Shown: positions 26,679 through 39,544, counted from the stretch's first letter. The stretch is 64,000 nt of DNA from Prillingera fragicola (GCA_002335605.1 BEDY01000005.1:744001-808000); one strand, 5' to 3'. The notes: a model not told the origin generated them from the sequence alone. A program made the numbers and translations.

Positions 26679-27847
26679 TTACGACACGTTGCGCACGAGC
26701 ATACGTGCCGTGTCCAGAACGCTCTGCAGACGCTCGTCGAAGCTGTCAATGTCATTGTCGTACGCCTCGAGCAGTCCTGGCACATCTAGAACCTCAATCT
26801 CGAGCTCATAAGAGAGCTTGCCCTGAGTGGCGTGCTGCCCCTCTCGGGCAGTCACTACCGTCAAGTCGACCTGACACAGCTGATGCCTGTAGCACGCGCG
26901 GTCCTTGTCGCGAGACGAAAGCGGCGGCGCTCCCTCGGGAACTGATGCGGGGTCTTCGATGCTGCAGCTGACGCGCCAGTCAAAGGCCTGTCCTGGGCTG
27001 TAGATGTTCAAGTCGGCGATGCGGCGCTTACGCACCACGCCGTCCTGCACGACGTTGCCCGCGCGATCCCGGGACACGCGAACCTTGCCGCCTGGAGCAG
27101 AGTAGAAGGAGTCCACCTGCTGCGCGCGGAAGAAGCGGACGGGGTTGGGCGAAGGGGCTGAGCCTTCGACGGCTTGGTTCAGGACGCTGTTGAGCGAGGC
27201 GTGTTGGTGCTGCCTTGTTAGCCGCAGTATTGGCAAGTAGGAGCTCACCTTTGTCATAGTAGAGGCAAATGGTCCAACTGGATAGTCTGGAGGCATGACT
27301 GGTGGTCAGAATGATCAGAGGGTTTCAAACTCACTCATCTCGCTCATCGTTGGCATTCGAATGCGACGGCCCTCTGGCCCCGGCGCATGTAATGTGCCGA
27401 GCTTGATCTCAACCTAGTTGTGTCAGTAACGCTCCTCTCACTGCTATCATGCGCCGACCTCACCTCGACATTCTCTACGCCTCGGCAGTTCTGCACGATG
27501 AACTCGCCGATCACCTTGGTAAAGTCGTTTCGTGGCGAGATACCAAAGATGGAGGGCACGATCGGCTCTCCAGGGGGTACCCTCCGCGCGGGTGGTGGTG
27601 GCTGATGCCGCTGCTGGCTGACGGGCCTTCCCTGCTGCCCACCCATCGCAGCTCCATTGGACCCACTGTCCTCTCGCCTGCGTTTGCGACTGGGCCCAGG
27701 CTCATCATCGTGTTCAGGCGCGTATTGATTCTCCCCGGCCATGGCGGGACGCAGAGGCGCGCTGAGATCAAGGTCGGGAGAGGCGTAGCGCAAAGAGACA
27801 AGAGGAGCCGGATTGGGGTTGCGCTCGTGAATGGGAACGTAGGACAT
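26679..27847 (-). CDS. CET1: mRNA capping enzyme beta subunit (RNA 5'-triphosphatase)
   Basis: Exons 27847-27464, 27413-27335, 27298-27249 and 27209-26679 give 347 residues. This is the fungal metal-dependent RNA triphosphatase fold (tunnel family), which removes the gamma phosphate of nascent mRNA before guanylylation. The first metal-binding strand is VEVEIKLGTL with Glu128 and Glu130, split by intron 1. HASLNSVLNQAV, VRKRRIADLNIYSPGQAFDWRVS and the second metal-binding strand YELEIEVLD follow. The N-terminus is Pro/Gln/Arg-rich and disordered. I start at ATG 27847 (MSYVPIHERNPNPAP); in-frame ATGs further out exist. The gene is divergent from NUP159 (207 bp). Confidence 0.9.
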
Positions 27848-28054
27848 GAGCAGATGCAGTGAGGTTGAGACAAGCAACATGTTGCACGAGCTAATCTCGT
27901 TCATTGACCTTGCCGTGCCTGAAATCAAGTGTAGGACGGAATCAAATTGTGACAGTCACCACAAAGTTATGGACATCCATCAGCTTGCCATCCGTTGCCT
28001 TCTCTCCACCTACAACAGCATCCCCCGCGTCAGGAGTTGCGCGTATTACCCATC
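27848..28054. promoter_or_regulatory. Divergent promoter CET1/NUP159
   Basis: Only 207 bp separate the ATGs of CET1 (capping) and NUP159 (mRNA export). It serves as promoter for both. The CET1 start is the less certain edge, since further in-frame ATGs occur at 27880 and beyond. Confidence 0.65.
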
Positions 28055-31000
28055 ATGTTCAGCGGCAACTCCTTTGGTGCGCTGGCAATGGATAACGACA
28101 ACTCGGGCAGCGCAGGACCAAGCGCACGCGAGCTCGAAGGCGAGGAACTTGATGTCGATGTGAGGCACCAGGCTGGTTTGTTGCGAATGCGGGTTCACTG
28201 ACATTCTTCCAGTGGCTCAAGCTCGTCAAGACCAACCATGAGGTATACGTTCAAGTTTCGGACCCCGTGGATGTATCTAGCCTTCCAAATGCGAGCTCCC
28301 TGCTCGCCATCGCCAATACCCGGGACCTCCTCATCGTCGGCAACAATACTTGTGCGTCACTTTCTCTGGTGAAATCACTGACACGCGTGCAGCCGTCCTC
28401 ATTCACCGCCTGTCAGAATTACACAAGGTTCTGGAAGATGCTGCCAAGGATGCCTCACCTTCGTGCACCCCAATCCATACAATCACGCTACCAACTCGCC
28501 CCGTCTGGGTTCGGTGGGTGGCAATACTCTGCTAACGCTGATCATCTCTAGACTCGCGGGCAGCGAAACCGAGTTGGTCGTGGTCACTGCTAACTCGGAA
28601 TTGTTTCTCTTCAAGATTGACGACATTCTGGCAGACAACGTGAGCTCCCTGTCGATGAAGCATACTAACAAAAGACCTCTCCGCATGGCACCATAACCTC
28701 TGGCATCCCTTCGCAAATTCTGGATGTGCTTCCCAACCCTGCTGTCCCAGCACCTGGAGATTCCCTGTCGCGCTATGTTGGCCTTCTCGCCTCCGAGGGC
28801 CTGGCCTTTGTTGACACCGAGGGAGCGCAGCTTTCAAGCCCAATCGCTGGCGCCTTCACAGCTGGTGAGTCGAATGCGTTGAACAGCGCTGACGGTCAGC
28901 GAGCTGGTCAGCCAAGGGAAAGCAGATTGTCGTTGGAACTCGCGAGGGCAATCTTGTCCAGTACACACCTGAAGGTGCGGCGAAGGCTGAGGTTCCGCCG
29001 CCTCCAGAGTTGGCCAACACTGGACACTTCCCTGCCTTGGTTAACTGGCTGGAGAATGACCTATTCATGGTCGGCTACGCCTCGGGGGAGAGTGAGGATG
29101 AGCTCGAGCTGTACACGATCCACCGTTCCAAGGCCGAGATGACGTACACAAAGTTCTACGACGTCAACGATTCCATGGGCTACGCCGGCCGCTCGGGCAG
29201 TGTTCGCCACATAGCAACCCTCAAGGAGTGGGGCGTAGACACAAAGCATCTCGCGTTTCTCATCTCTCCCATTGCATCGGCAATTGGAATTCTGCATGGC
29301 AAACCAGCGGCCGACAAGACTACGGCTCCGATCTGGGAAGCACTCATTCTCGACGAAACCGCCCGAGGGGTAATGCCTGCAAAGGGAGGAGAAGAGACCT
29401 GCCCACTAGGTTTGGCCTTGGATCTGACTAGCACTCGCCCCATTGTGCGCGGAATTGTTGGCGGAGAAGAGCTTGCCGACTTGCCACCCGCACCTCGCCT
29501 TCTTGCTTACAGCCACATGGGCCTAATCATCTCTTACGACGTGCAGTACCCTGCTGGTACCTACCCTGGCATGATCACTTCGGGCAACGATGTGAAGAAC
29601 AACACTGCCGCCCCCGCAAGCACAGCAGCTCCTCCAGCAGCTCCGGCTCCCGCTGCCAAACCTGCATTTGGGGCAGCGGCCAGCGGCTTTGGATCGCCCT
29701 CATTTGGGTCGTCTGCATCTGGATTTGGCCAGTCCGCATTCGGGACACCCGCAAAGTCAGACGCGACAAAGGCGCCTGCCTTCGGCGGTTCTGCCTTCGG
29801 TCAGGCTGCTACCCCCACAACAACGCCTGCCACACCAGCATTTGGATCCACAGCCTTTGGGCAGCCACCCTCAACAACTCCGGCCAAGGCGCCCGCCTTC
29901 GGCTCGTCTGCATTTGGTCAGCCGTCCACCCCTGCTGCTGGATCCGCCTTTGGGAAAAGCGCCTTCGGGTCTTCGTCAGGATCTGCGTTTGGTCAATCTG
30001 CCTTTGGAGCTAAGCCCGCCGACGGCTCGAACCAAGCCTCGCCGTCTGCGTTTGGAGTGAAGCCAGCCGGCTCCCCATCCGCATTTGGGCAGCCTGCTTT
30101 TGGTGCCAAGACTGAGTCAACTCCTACCAAGCCTGCTGATTCGCCTTCTGCCTTTGGAACGTCCGCATTTGGAACCGGGACCACATCGTCAGCATTTGGT
30201 GCCTTCGCGCCCAAGTCCACTACAACGCCCTCTGCTTTCGCTCCCAAGTCGTCCACAACGCCCTCTGCCTTTGGATCGGCGGCATCATCTGGTAGCGCCT
30301 TTGGGTCAGCCTCGAAGCCCGCCACAACCTTCAACTTTGGCGGCGCCAACGCAGCCAAGTCGTCGGGCGGCAGTGCATTTGGTAGTGGAAGCGCGTTTGG
30401 CTCGGGCAGCGCCTTTGGCAGCAACAGCGCATTCGGGAAGAAGGACGAGTCCAAGCCCGCGTTTGCTGGCTTTGGCCGGCAGCCAACAGACAAGGCTGAT
30501 GCTGCAAAGGCTGATGAGACTCCCAAGTCGTCAGGCTCTGACATGTTCGGCCTGGGAGGTCTCGACAGCGCTCTTTCGACCTCGAAGTCTGTGCCTGGGC
30601 TTGATGACTCCCCTCCTGCTTCGCCCTCCTTCGAAGCCAAAGTCGTACCGGGTCTGGAAGATGACGACTCACCTCCTTCTTCTCCGACCACTACTCCATC
30701 CAAACCGCCTACATCGACGTCGTCCTCTGCCTCGGCTTTCATCAAACCAGCTACCGCATTTGGCGGCTCAAACTCTAGCTTTGGTGCCTTTGGTAACGCC
30801 GGCACAAACGCTTCAGCGTTTGGTGCAAAGTCATCCGGTGGCGCCTTCTCATCGACCTCTTCCTCACCTTCCGCCTTTGGTGGATCAGCCTTTGGCAAGC
30901 CTGCAACCGCTGGCTCTAGCGCAGCACCAGCCTTCGGGCAGGGCTCCAAGCCCGCGTTTGGGCAGTCTTCTGGGCCTGTTGCGTTTGGCCAGTCATCCGG

Positions 31001-34000
31001 ACCTGTTGCGTTTGGCCAGTCCTCGGCGCCAGCTGCCGCATCCAAGGCACCCTCAGCACAGCCCTTTGGCAACATTTCAGGCGGCTTTGGAAGCTTTGCT
31101 GCTCAGAAGGGTGACAGCAAGTCGGCCGGTGGCTTCGGCGCCTTCGCAGCAGAGAAGACGTCGGTCTTTGGTGGCGGCGATGACAAGAAAGCGTCCGCAT
31201 CGCCTTTCTCCTTCGCCACCAAGTCAGAAATCAAGCCCGAGGACCAGGCCGACGACAAAACGACGGCGGCCGCCGACAAACCTGCCGGCAAAGCTGAAGC
31301 AAAGCCCCCACTCTTTTCCTTCACCACAAAGGCCTCCGAGCCCGTGGCGGACAAGCACGCGGACAGGCCCGCCGACGAGTCTACCAAGAAGGCTGACGAT
31401 TCCTCTGCAGCAGCTAAGGACGGCGCGTCCGAGTCAGCCTCCCCTCTCTCGTCCCCTGCGAAGACCGAAAAGGCCGAGGGCTACAGCCTCACGGCTACCC
31501 CTTCGACTAAGGCGACGCCCACACTTCCCGGCCCAACCCCGCCCCCTGCAGCAGCTGAGGATGACTATGCCTCTGATGATGCGGACGAAGCCACCCACAC
31601 GGTACCCGCAATCTCGGCGGCTGATGACAAGGAGGAATACGACGAGGGCGAGGACGAGGACGAGGAGGACTACGAGGATGAAGATGATGAAGAGGAGTGG
31701 GAGGAGGAAGAGGAAGAGGAGGGCGACGAGGACTACGACGAAGAGGAAGAGGACGAGGGTGAGGAAGAGGGAGAGGATGAAGAGGAAGAGGACCATCACC
31801 CGCTGCGCAGCCGCAAGTCCTTTATCGTGGAGCCCGACATGGACACGATTCCCGAGTCCTCCGACGAGGAAGATGAGGACGACGACTCGTCACCGACAAA
31901 GCCACCGAAGTCCCCCACTTGGTTTGCCTCCTCGACGTCTTCGTCGGCATCAGGATCGTCCTTGCTGTCACGCATGGGCCCTCCTCCCTCTCAGCAGTCA
32001 ACTCCAAGCTCGAACGGCAAACCTTCTCTGCTCTCTCGTATGTCCCCTCCTCCGACTGGCCCGCCTTCGCGCTCCCTTCCTGCCTTTGCCCTTAAGCACG
32101 CGCCAAAGACCAGCTCACCGCTCGGTGCGCGCCCTGTTCAAACAGCTGAAGACGACGAGATTGCCACGCCTCCCGAATCGCCTCGCAAGAAGCAGCCCGA
32201 GCCCCTTGCCGACTCGAGCAAGGACTCGCATCTGCCGACATTTGGCGTTGGTCTGAACCTCTCTTCCCCCGCATTTTTCAAGAAGAATGAGAGCACCGAT
32301 AAGAACAAGGACGCTGAAGAGGACGACGAGGACGAGGATGCGGCAGACAGTGTACACGATGCCGAGTCACCTTCCAAGAAGCCCCCCGCTGCCGACGCCA
32401 AGTCTGCGACCGACGGTTCCGCAAAGCCTGCAGGTAAATCTGACATTTGGACCTGCGACACCTGCATGCTTGAGAACCCGGACAGCGCCAAGGAGAAGTG
32501 CACGGTTTGCGAGGCCCCTCGTCCCGGTCAAGCGCCTGCAACGGCTGCGAAGCCTGCAGCAGCCCCAGCTGCTCCTGGTGCCCCGTTCAGCTTTGGAACG
32601 CCCAAGAAGTCGGATATCTGGACCTGCGACACCTGCATGCTGGAGAACCCGGATAGCGCCAAGGAGAAGTGCACGGTTTGCGAGGCCCCTCGTCTCGGTC
32701 AAGCGCCTGCAACGGCTGCAGAGCCTGCAGCAGCCCCAGCTGCTCCTGGTGCCCCGTTCAGCTTTGGAACGCCCAAGAAGTCGGATATCTGGACCTGCGA
32801 CACCTGCATGCTAGAGAACCCGGATAGCGCCAAGGAGAAGTGCACCGTGTGCGAGAGCCCTCGCCCTGGGGCTGCACCTGCTGCTGCCGCTAAACCTCCC
32901 ACCTTCAGCATGCCCACTGCGCCCGCTGGGGGATTTGCATTCGCTGGCGCGAAGCCTCTGGCAGCCCCTGCTGCACCTTTCGGCTTTGGCGGCAAGCCCG
33001 CCACTCCCACAGTCTCTGACTCCAAAGACAAGCCATCGGCAACTGCGGTCTCTGCCACTCCGTTCTCTTTCGGTGGCAAGAGCTTTGGTGGAGGGAGCGG
33101 ATCAGCTGCTCCTGCCGCTGCCTCCACGGCGCCTGCTGCTCCGTTCAGCTTTGGCGCCAAGCCCGCAGCCAAGTCCGCCTCCGCACCTGCTACGGGTGCG
33201 CCGGCCGCTCCTGCTGCGCCGTTCAGTTTTGGAACCAAACCAGTGGCAAAAGCCGAGACTGCTGCCGCGTCGGGTCCGGATTGGACATGCGAACAGTGCA
33301 TGCTTCAGAGCCCAGACACGGCCAACCAGTGCGTTGTGTGTGAGGCAGATCGGCCAGGCAGTGCTGCTCCGGCGAAGTCTGCGGCGGGCAAGCCACCAGT
33401 GCCGCCTTCGGTCACCGCAGGAGGCTTCAGCTTTGGAGGCGCGAAACCTTTCACCACCGCGCCTTCTGCCGCTCCTGCGCCTTCTGCCGCTCCTGCGCAG
33501 CCGTTTGCCAGCGGTGGAAACGCAAAGCCGCCGACGACAAGTGTACCAACTGCCCCAGCTGCGCCAGTCTCGCCGTTTAGCTTCGGCGGCAAGTCTTCCC
33601 CCCTTGCCCTTGCTACTACGCCGGTTGTACCGTCTACCTCGGCAGCACCTCCTGCACCGCCATCAGCGTTCACTGGCTTCGGCAATAAGCCTTCGACCCC
33701 CGCCACTGCCCCTGCAGCGCCTGCTGGTGGTACGTTTGGAGGTCTGGGTCTCGGCAAGCCACCTGCTCCAGCAACCGCCCCTGCTTCGGCACCTAAGCCG
33801 TTCAGTTTCGCACACAGCACACCGGCCGCTCCTACCCAGCCGCCTGCTGCGACGTCGACACCCAAGCCGTTCGGTTTCGCTGCAGCTCAGCCGGTTGCTC
33901 CGCCTCCGGCGGTTGGAGCCTTCGGCAAGTCCGTACCAAACACCTCCACTCCGGCTGCGAAGCCAATCTCTCTGTCACCGGCACCCGCAACTGCCACGCC

Positions 34001-35636
34001 CTCCCTTGCCCCGGCTCCTACGACCGCAACTCCCGCCCGGACTTTCGTCGTTCCGTCTCGAACACCTGCGGCGGCGGCGCCGAAGAGTTCGGCACCTAAA
34101 GCCCAGTCCATGTCAGCGGCCCTTGAGCGAGTCGTCACTGAAGTTCAAGAAGATCTCGATCGCGTGAGTTTATGTGCGCCAATGGCGCTATTAAATGCTC
34201 ACTCTCCCAGCTTGCCTCTACTCTGAAGGCTAACAAAGCATTCCACTCGGCCCTGGAGGACTCTGCCTTCCCGAAGCCTTGCCTGGCCGACGTTGCAAGC
34301 AAGAACGCTCCGCTGCCGTTCTCAACGTTGGAGAATATTTCGGCGATCACGTCTGAACTGTCTGAGCAGCTATCTATCGTGCGACTCGATGTTAGACAGC
34401 ACGACATTACCCTTGCGGAACTGCAGTCTCGGATGCTCAAGAGTGAGTCTATTTTTCAGATGGTGCGAATATGCTCTAATTAGTTCAGCCGACATGAAGG
34501 CAGGCCAAGTCGACAAGTTCCTCAAGGCGCGACAGGATCCCTCGTTTGCCCGAGCTATGCAAATCAAGGAGCTTAGCCCGCAGCAGGCCGCAGACCAACT
34601 CCGACTGCGCAAGGTCGTGCAGATGACTGAAGCGCGTTTGAGCGAACTGGAAGCTGGGATCGGCGGTCTGAAACGGCGATCGGAACGGCGCAGAAACAAC
34701 ACCCGTGCCACTCAACAACCAGCCCTTGAGCGAATTCAGCGTACCGTGCGTAATGTGGACATTGCTATTCGCGACCGCCGCGATGCCGTGGACGAGCTCT
34801 CACGCCGGGTGAATGATCTGAAACTTGGCCACGGCGCAGCTCCCGCTGGAACCGATTCACCTGCTGCCACGCAATCACCTGCGCCTGCTACCCCGCGCCG
34901 ACAGCCGCCGTCACAGCCTGCCGCTGCGGCCGCAGCGTCTCTCGAGCCCACGGCCAAGATGGTGGAAGCAGCAACGCGGGCGCTGGACAACTCTGCCCGT
35001 CGCCGTTTCAGCCGCAACTCGGTACCCGTCACCAAGGTGCCACGCAGCGGCGGCAACAGTGCTGGATCCTCCCTGGTCGCACATGCCTCTATCGCACGCG
35101 GACCAGTCAAGTTGGATGCCGTTCCTCATCCTGGCTCCGACAAACCCTCTGCGAAGACAACGAGTTCCAGCAATCAATCATCCAGCGAACACCAGGGACA
35201 GGGCAGCATTGCCGGTCCCACAGTGCTAGTGGGATTTGGTCAAGCTTCTCCCGCCCCTCCTGTTTCATCCCAGGCACCCGCAAGTCCCGTTCCTTCGACG
35301 ACCAATCGTGTCCAGGAAGCAAAGAACGCCACCACAGCCACCGTTCCCTCGGAGTCACCTGCACCTGGGTCTGTAGCGCCAGCAGCCCCTCCTGCGGTGG
35401 GCGGCGGGTTTGCGAACATCAAACTTGCACCACTGGATCCAGGAACTCTAGGGTCATCGATGTCGAGCTCTCGGCGCAGTGCACCTGCCAGCCGGTCACA
35501 TGCATCGGCTGCCAGGCTCACCACGACTCCTCTCACACCCCCGAGCGCGCCAACTAGCTCGGGTCTGTTTGGGTCGGTTGCACCGGCAACGCCAGTGACC
35601 GAGACCAAGGCCTCGCCAAAGGGATTTTTCAGGTGA
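28055..35636 (+). CDS. NUP159: Nup159/Nup214-type FG nucleoporin with RanBP2-type zinc fingers
   Basis: Exons 28055-28159, 28213-28351, 28393-28513, 28552-28639, 28675-28864, 28900-34163, 34211-34442 and 34489-35636 give 2428 residues. An N-terminal beta-propeller (to about residue 440; LAIANTRDLLIVGNN, ASWSAKGKQIVVGTREGNL) is the Dbp5/DDX19-docking domain in this family. A long FG region (SAFG, PAFG, FSFG), a very acidic stretch (31640-31800), four zinc fingers (W-x-C-x2-C...C-x2-C at about 1395-1570 and 1675-1703) and a second FG block follow. The C-terminal coiled coil (about 1950-2220; LERIQRTVRNVDIAIRDRR) anchors the protein to the Nup82-type complex. It works on the cytoplasmic face of the pore in mRNA export. 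The stop follows a possible donor (AG-GTGAGC), so a further 3' exon is not excluded. Confidence 0.88.
32442..32954 (+). repeat. Three tandem 171-bp zinc-finger repeats in NUP159
   Basis: Near-identical units begin at 32442, 32613 and 32784, each 171 bp (57 codons). Each encodes a RanBP2-type finger (DIWTCDTCMLENPDSAKEKC, then TVC) plus an Ala/Pro spacer ending in FSFG. Units 1 and 2 match over almost their whole length; unit 3 matches in the finger and then diverges. A fourth, diverged finger starts at 33279 (DWTCEQCMLQSPDTANQC). The high DNA identity indicates recent duplication or gene conversion. The 32954 end is the nominal end of unit 3. Confidence 0.9.
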
Positions 35637-37450
35637 GCAGAACTGTTGGCTTCCCACAATATTGTGGAGCACGCCAGGCCGCCGGATCGAGAGAGTCTAG
35701 AAGCTGACGCTGGTGCGCAGCTTTTCGGGCTATGGCAGCAAATGATGGCGTGAGATTAACGTCCGCGGTGTTTTTATGACCGGGATTTTTTTTTGAACAG
35801 CCGCCTTTGCAAGGGGAAAATGTGTTGCAAGAGGATCAGTAGTAGTAGTTTCTGTAGCGGTGGTATCATCTTGATGGAAGGTAACAGCATGTGGAGGAAT
35901 GGACTTTGGTAAATGACGATGGCAGGGTCGTATGCTGGCAGGGGAGAATGTGCCGGAGGGGAAGAGTAGGGGACGGACAGGGGAAGAGCAACTGTGTGCC
36001 AGGGGATGAAAAGGTGAATGACCAGAGGTGCGGTATGTGTACCGAGCAAGAGGATGAGACAAGTGTGTGGATGAGGCAAGAGTCGCAAGCTGGCACCGAC
36101 CAAGCACACACCATCCTTAGCTTGAGTTGCCTGTGAGCCGCACGAAGAAGAGCACGGCAGCTCAGGGACAGACCTTTGTCTGGACCCTGAATGTCTGAAC
36201 ACTTCATGTGCCATTTTTCCCCATTGGGGGCACATTCGGCGTTTCCCCTGGCTGTAGGTGTTTCAACCCGGGCAGCACCACCACACTGACAAGTGGTTCA
36301 GCATCGTGTTCCATCAAATGCTCGACACACCCCGGTTTTGTTCTTGACTTCTCCACTTCCCATACATCTAGCATCCAACACCCAACATCGTCTCCCTTCA
36401 CTCTTGTCGGCGACACCATTGTTGTCCCATTCGCGCGCACACACATATACACACGCCTCTACCTCCCGCCAGTACACTATCCACACCGCGCCCTAGTGAC
36501 CAAACCCGTCTCGGAGCTTTGGTCTGGCCCCTCTACGTTTCATCGCCTCATTGCGGACAGATCTTCACTCTCCCCCTCATCCCCCCACGCAACTGCCCTG
36601 CCATCTCTGGACAGCCGGACAACAGCACTCTGCGCGCGCACAGCAACAATAGCCTCCAACGGCATATCCATCCCATCCCATCGGCCGCTGCACACAGTGA
36701 TTGCTCGCGCGCAACACCGCTTGCACATAGAGACAATCTCGCAATGGTGAGTCGTTGGACCCTTTCCTTTGTCAGGTAGAGAGAGACACCCATCCAAAGG
36801 CCGGCGCAGTGGCGTCGCGCCTGGGCACTGGTGACCCCCTACCCCGGGGGCTCGCAGCCCATTGTCCTGGGAAGTTGTCTCGAAAGTTGGCTTTGTCAAG
36901 GCGCGCAAGGTCCTTTTTGTGACTCTCTCTCCTACACGTCCCATTATTGTCATCTGCAACATTACCATCACTTTGCCTTTTTCACGTCACACGGTGTCCC
37001 CACAGCGAACAAGTGCTGTTGTCGCTTGTGCATACCCCTGGCTCGTTGGCATCGAGACGACACATGTCCCAGTTGTGGTTGCCCTGGTGCCTTTGGGTGA
37101 ACCCCTAGCAGCACCGCAGCCACCCAGTCAACAAGTCCGCGACGGGACCGGTCAACCCAGCACTGCACGTACTGCACTGCAATCTACATCCTCGTTGCTC
37201 GCGGGCACTGTCACACATTGTTGTCTTCTCCTCTCTTTCACCTGTCGGAGTGCATCGTAGAACTTGCCGCTGACGCTACCTCTCCACTCGGCCACATCAT
37301 CCATCATTGTTCCATCAAACAATCACACCGACCGCGGTCCCGCATTTTCACCTCTCCTTCATCACTTTGGCGACTTCATCTTCCGCATTCGTCTGCGAAA
37401 CCACATCTCCTCTGCCCCACCTTATCCCTCCCATCACCACAACAGATCTG
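35637..37450. other. Long upstream region of the dual-specificity phosphatase gene
   Basis: These 1.8 kb hold no gene I can support. The plus strand is strongly pyrimidine-rich from about 36340 to 37450, as in long leaders of basidiomycete genes. At 36743-36752 an ATG is followed at once by GTGAGT, which could be a mini-exon or an upstream open frame. A run of nine T lies near 35785-35795. Confidence 0.4.
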
Positions 37451-39544
37451 ATGCTTCGTCAGCCGCTACTCCCACCCTCGCCACACGAACTTTCACCTCA
37501 CTCGTCGCTGTCCTTTTCTCCGTGTATAGCAGCGCGAGTCACCATTCCACGAGTGACCGTCAACTCGCCTTCCTCGCCTAGCTCTCCGCTCTGTGCAGGC
37601 TCGAAGCGTTCACGCCCATCGTCACCGATTACCGGCCTGTACGTTTCGCAGCGACCTCTCAAGCGCGCGCGCAACGGCTCAAGCATACGGTGCAAGCCCC
37701 TGCGTCTGCTCATACCAATGCGGCCCACATCCCCTGTGGTGGGCCCCTCGCCTCCTAGGACCACCACTCCATCAAGTCCGACCCCTGGTCTCATCTCATC
37801 AATCCAAGGGGTTTGCCTCGAGTCTACATCTCCTCAACGTGTCCCCTCCCCGTTGCTCGATGTTCCATCAGAGTCACCTCCCTCAAAACGCGCTCCATTG
37901 TCTCGTAACGGATCGCCTCCCTCACTACCACCAGTGCTTCATCTGAAGCGTTCAAATCCCAAGGGCTTGTCGCTTCATCTGTCTCTTGGAGCCTCGTCGT
38001 TTCACAACTCAACATCAACGTCTTCAGGAAGAGCCTCGGTAACCCCCACACCGTCAACAGTGTGCGCGTCGCCAATGTCTCCCAACTTTCCTAGCCAGAC
38101 ACCCTACACACCGGGTGCACCATGGACGCCAGCACCCTCTGCGCCAAGGCCGACCGGTGGCTCTCTTGGACGCTCGACAATGAAGTCTGGCCGTCGACCC
38201 AGTCTCCTGACCCTCATCACTCGGCCTTCTCTTGGCGAGCCGCCAGTACCGCCTACTCCTGGCGCCGTACCTCATCCTTATGGCCGAATGCGTGGCCACA
38301 GTCGGATGCGTAGTGCTGGAACACCCCTGGGCTCTCAGCACCCAGAGATTGACCCGCGGACGTCAAAGTCGGCCTACCCGTCACTGAGAACATTCGCTGC
38401 TATCGACGAGCGACCATCCCATAGCTCGCGCAGTCCCGAGAACCACACCGGCTCTGGCGCAATCGGCATTCCTGGCATGTCGCCGTCAACAAGTTTGACA
38501 TCTTCTTCCGCTTCGGCTACCGACTCTTTAGCGAGTACCCCGACAACCTCGCCACCCCTTGACGAGCCCGATCTGGCGTACCCCTCTCTGATGCTTGAGC
38601 CTTACGAGGCTGGACCCATCGAGATTATCCCTGGCGTCTGGCTCGGTGCCGAGGACTCGCTCTGGCACTGGAATGTCTGGGCCAAGGGGGCATCAAGCGT
38701 TGGCTTGGTGAACGTTGCCCAGGAGATTGAGAACCCTCTCAACGAAGACGACAACCAGGGTGACTGGGCGACTTCGGCCAAATCCAAACCCAAGGTGTCC
38801 ATTTCTTTGCATTCCAAAGAGGCCGACGTTCAGCAGCCCGAGGTCCAGTATGGCCACCTTCGCTGGTCACACGGCGAGAGCGGTCTGGCCGAGATTCCAG
38901 CCGAGTCAACGTTGGATGAGATCATCAATGCCGACACTTGCACCGAAGACACTACTTCGCAATGGCGCCTCTGGGAGGCGATCCGTTGGCTCGAAGTCCG
39001 TCGCCGATCGGGCACGCCAGTGCTCATCCAGTATGTTTCACGGTCACTCGTAACTAAATTGTACTAACCACTGTTAGCTGTCAATGTGGAGTTTCGCGCT
39101 CTGCGACTTTGGCTATTGCCTACATAATGACTCTGGCCGCGGCCGGGCTGGTGCCCGAGCATCTCGGTCACCTGCGCACGATGCAGGACGCATACGACTA
39201 CGTCAAAGCAAAATCGCCCTGGATCGGCCCCAATGTCTCGTGAGTGAACTGCCAGTCTCAAAGACCACCGAGCTGACTGGTGTAGCCTTGTTTTCCAGCT
39301 TGTCGAGTATGCTCGCAACTTGTCGAGCATGCTGTCAAACCACGTGGAGCAGAACGGCGAGACTTGGAAGACTGAGTGGCCCGCTCTCGTTGATGTAGAG
39401 AGCGAGGACGCTTGGGCGCGCCGGCGTCGGGCATTTGGAGAGGAGGTGGAGGCGTCTGACCGCGCAGAGGAGGAGGCGCGGCGGCTTGACGAGGTGATGG
39501 CGGCGCGGGCCCACGGAGGCAGGCCAGAGTACAATTCTCTGTGA
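37451..39544 (+). CDS. Dual-specificity protein phosphatase (Msg5-like)
   Basis: Exons 37451-39030, 39078-39239 and 39286-39544 give 666 residues. The first 430 residues are Ser/Pro-rich and disordered, with many SP/TP sites. The C-terminal catalytic domain starts near IEIIPGVWLGAEDSLWHW and has the signature HCQCGVSRSATLAIAYIM, where Cys528 and the Arg six residues on form the CX5R phosphate loop; intron 1 splits its His codon. A Glu/Arg-rich helix ends the protein. The layout (long regulatory N-terminus, C-terminal DSP domain) fits the fungal MAP-kinase phosphatase Msg5, but orthology cannot be settled by eye. The first in-frame ATG is 37451; the frame is open further upstream without ATG. 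Confidence 0.88.

Noticed and set aside
29993..31075. 360-codon minus-strand frame in the FG region of NUP159
   Set aside because: Mirror of FG and Ala/Pro repeats on the coding strand.
36208..36750. 180-codon plus-strand frame upstream of the phosphatase
   Set aside because: Composition follows the pyrimidine-rich leader (Ser, Pro, Leu, His, Thr); no domain.
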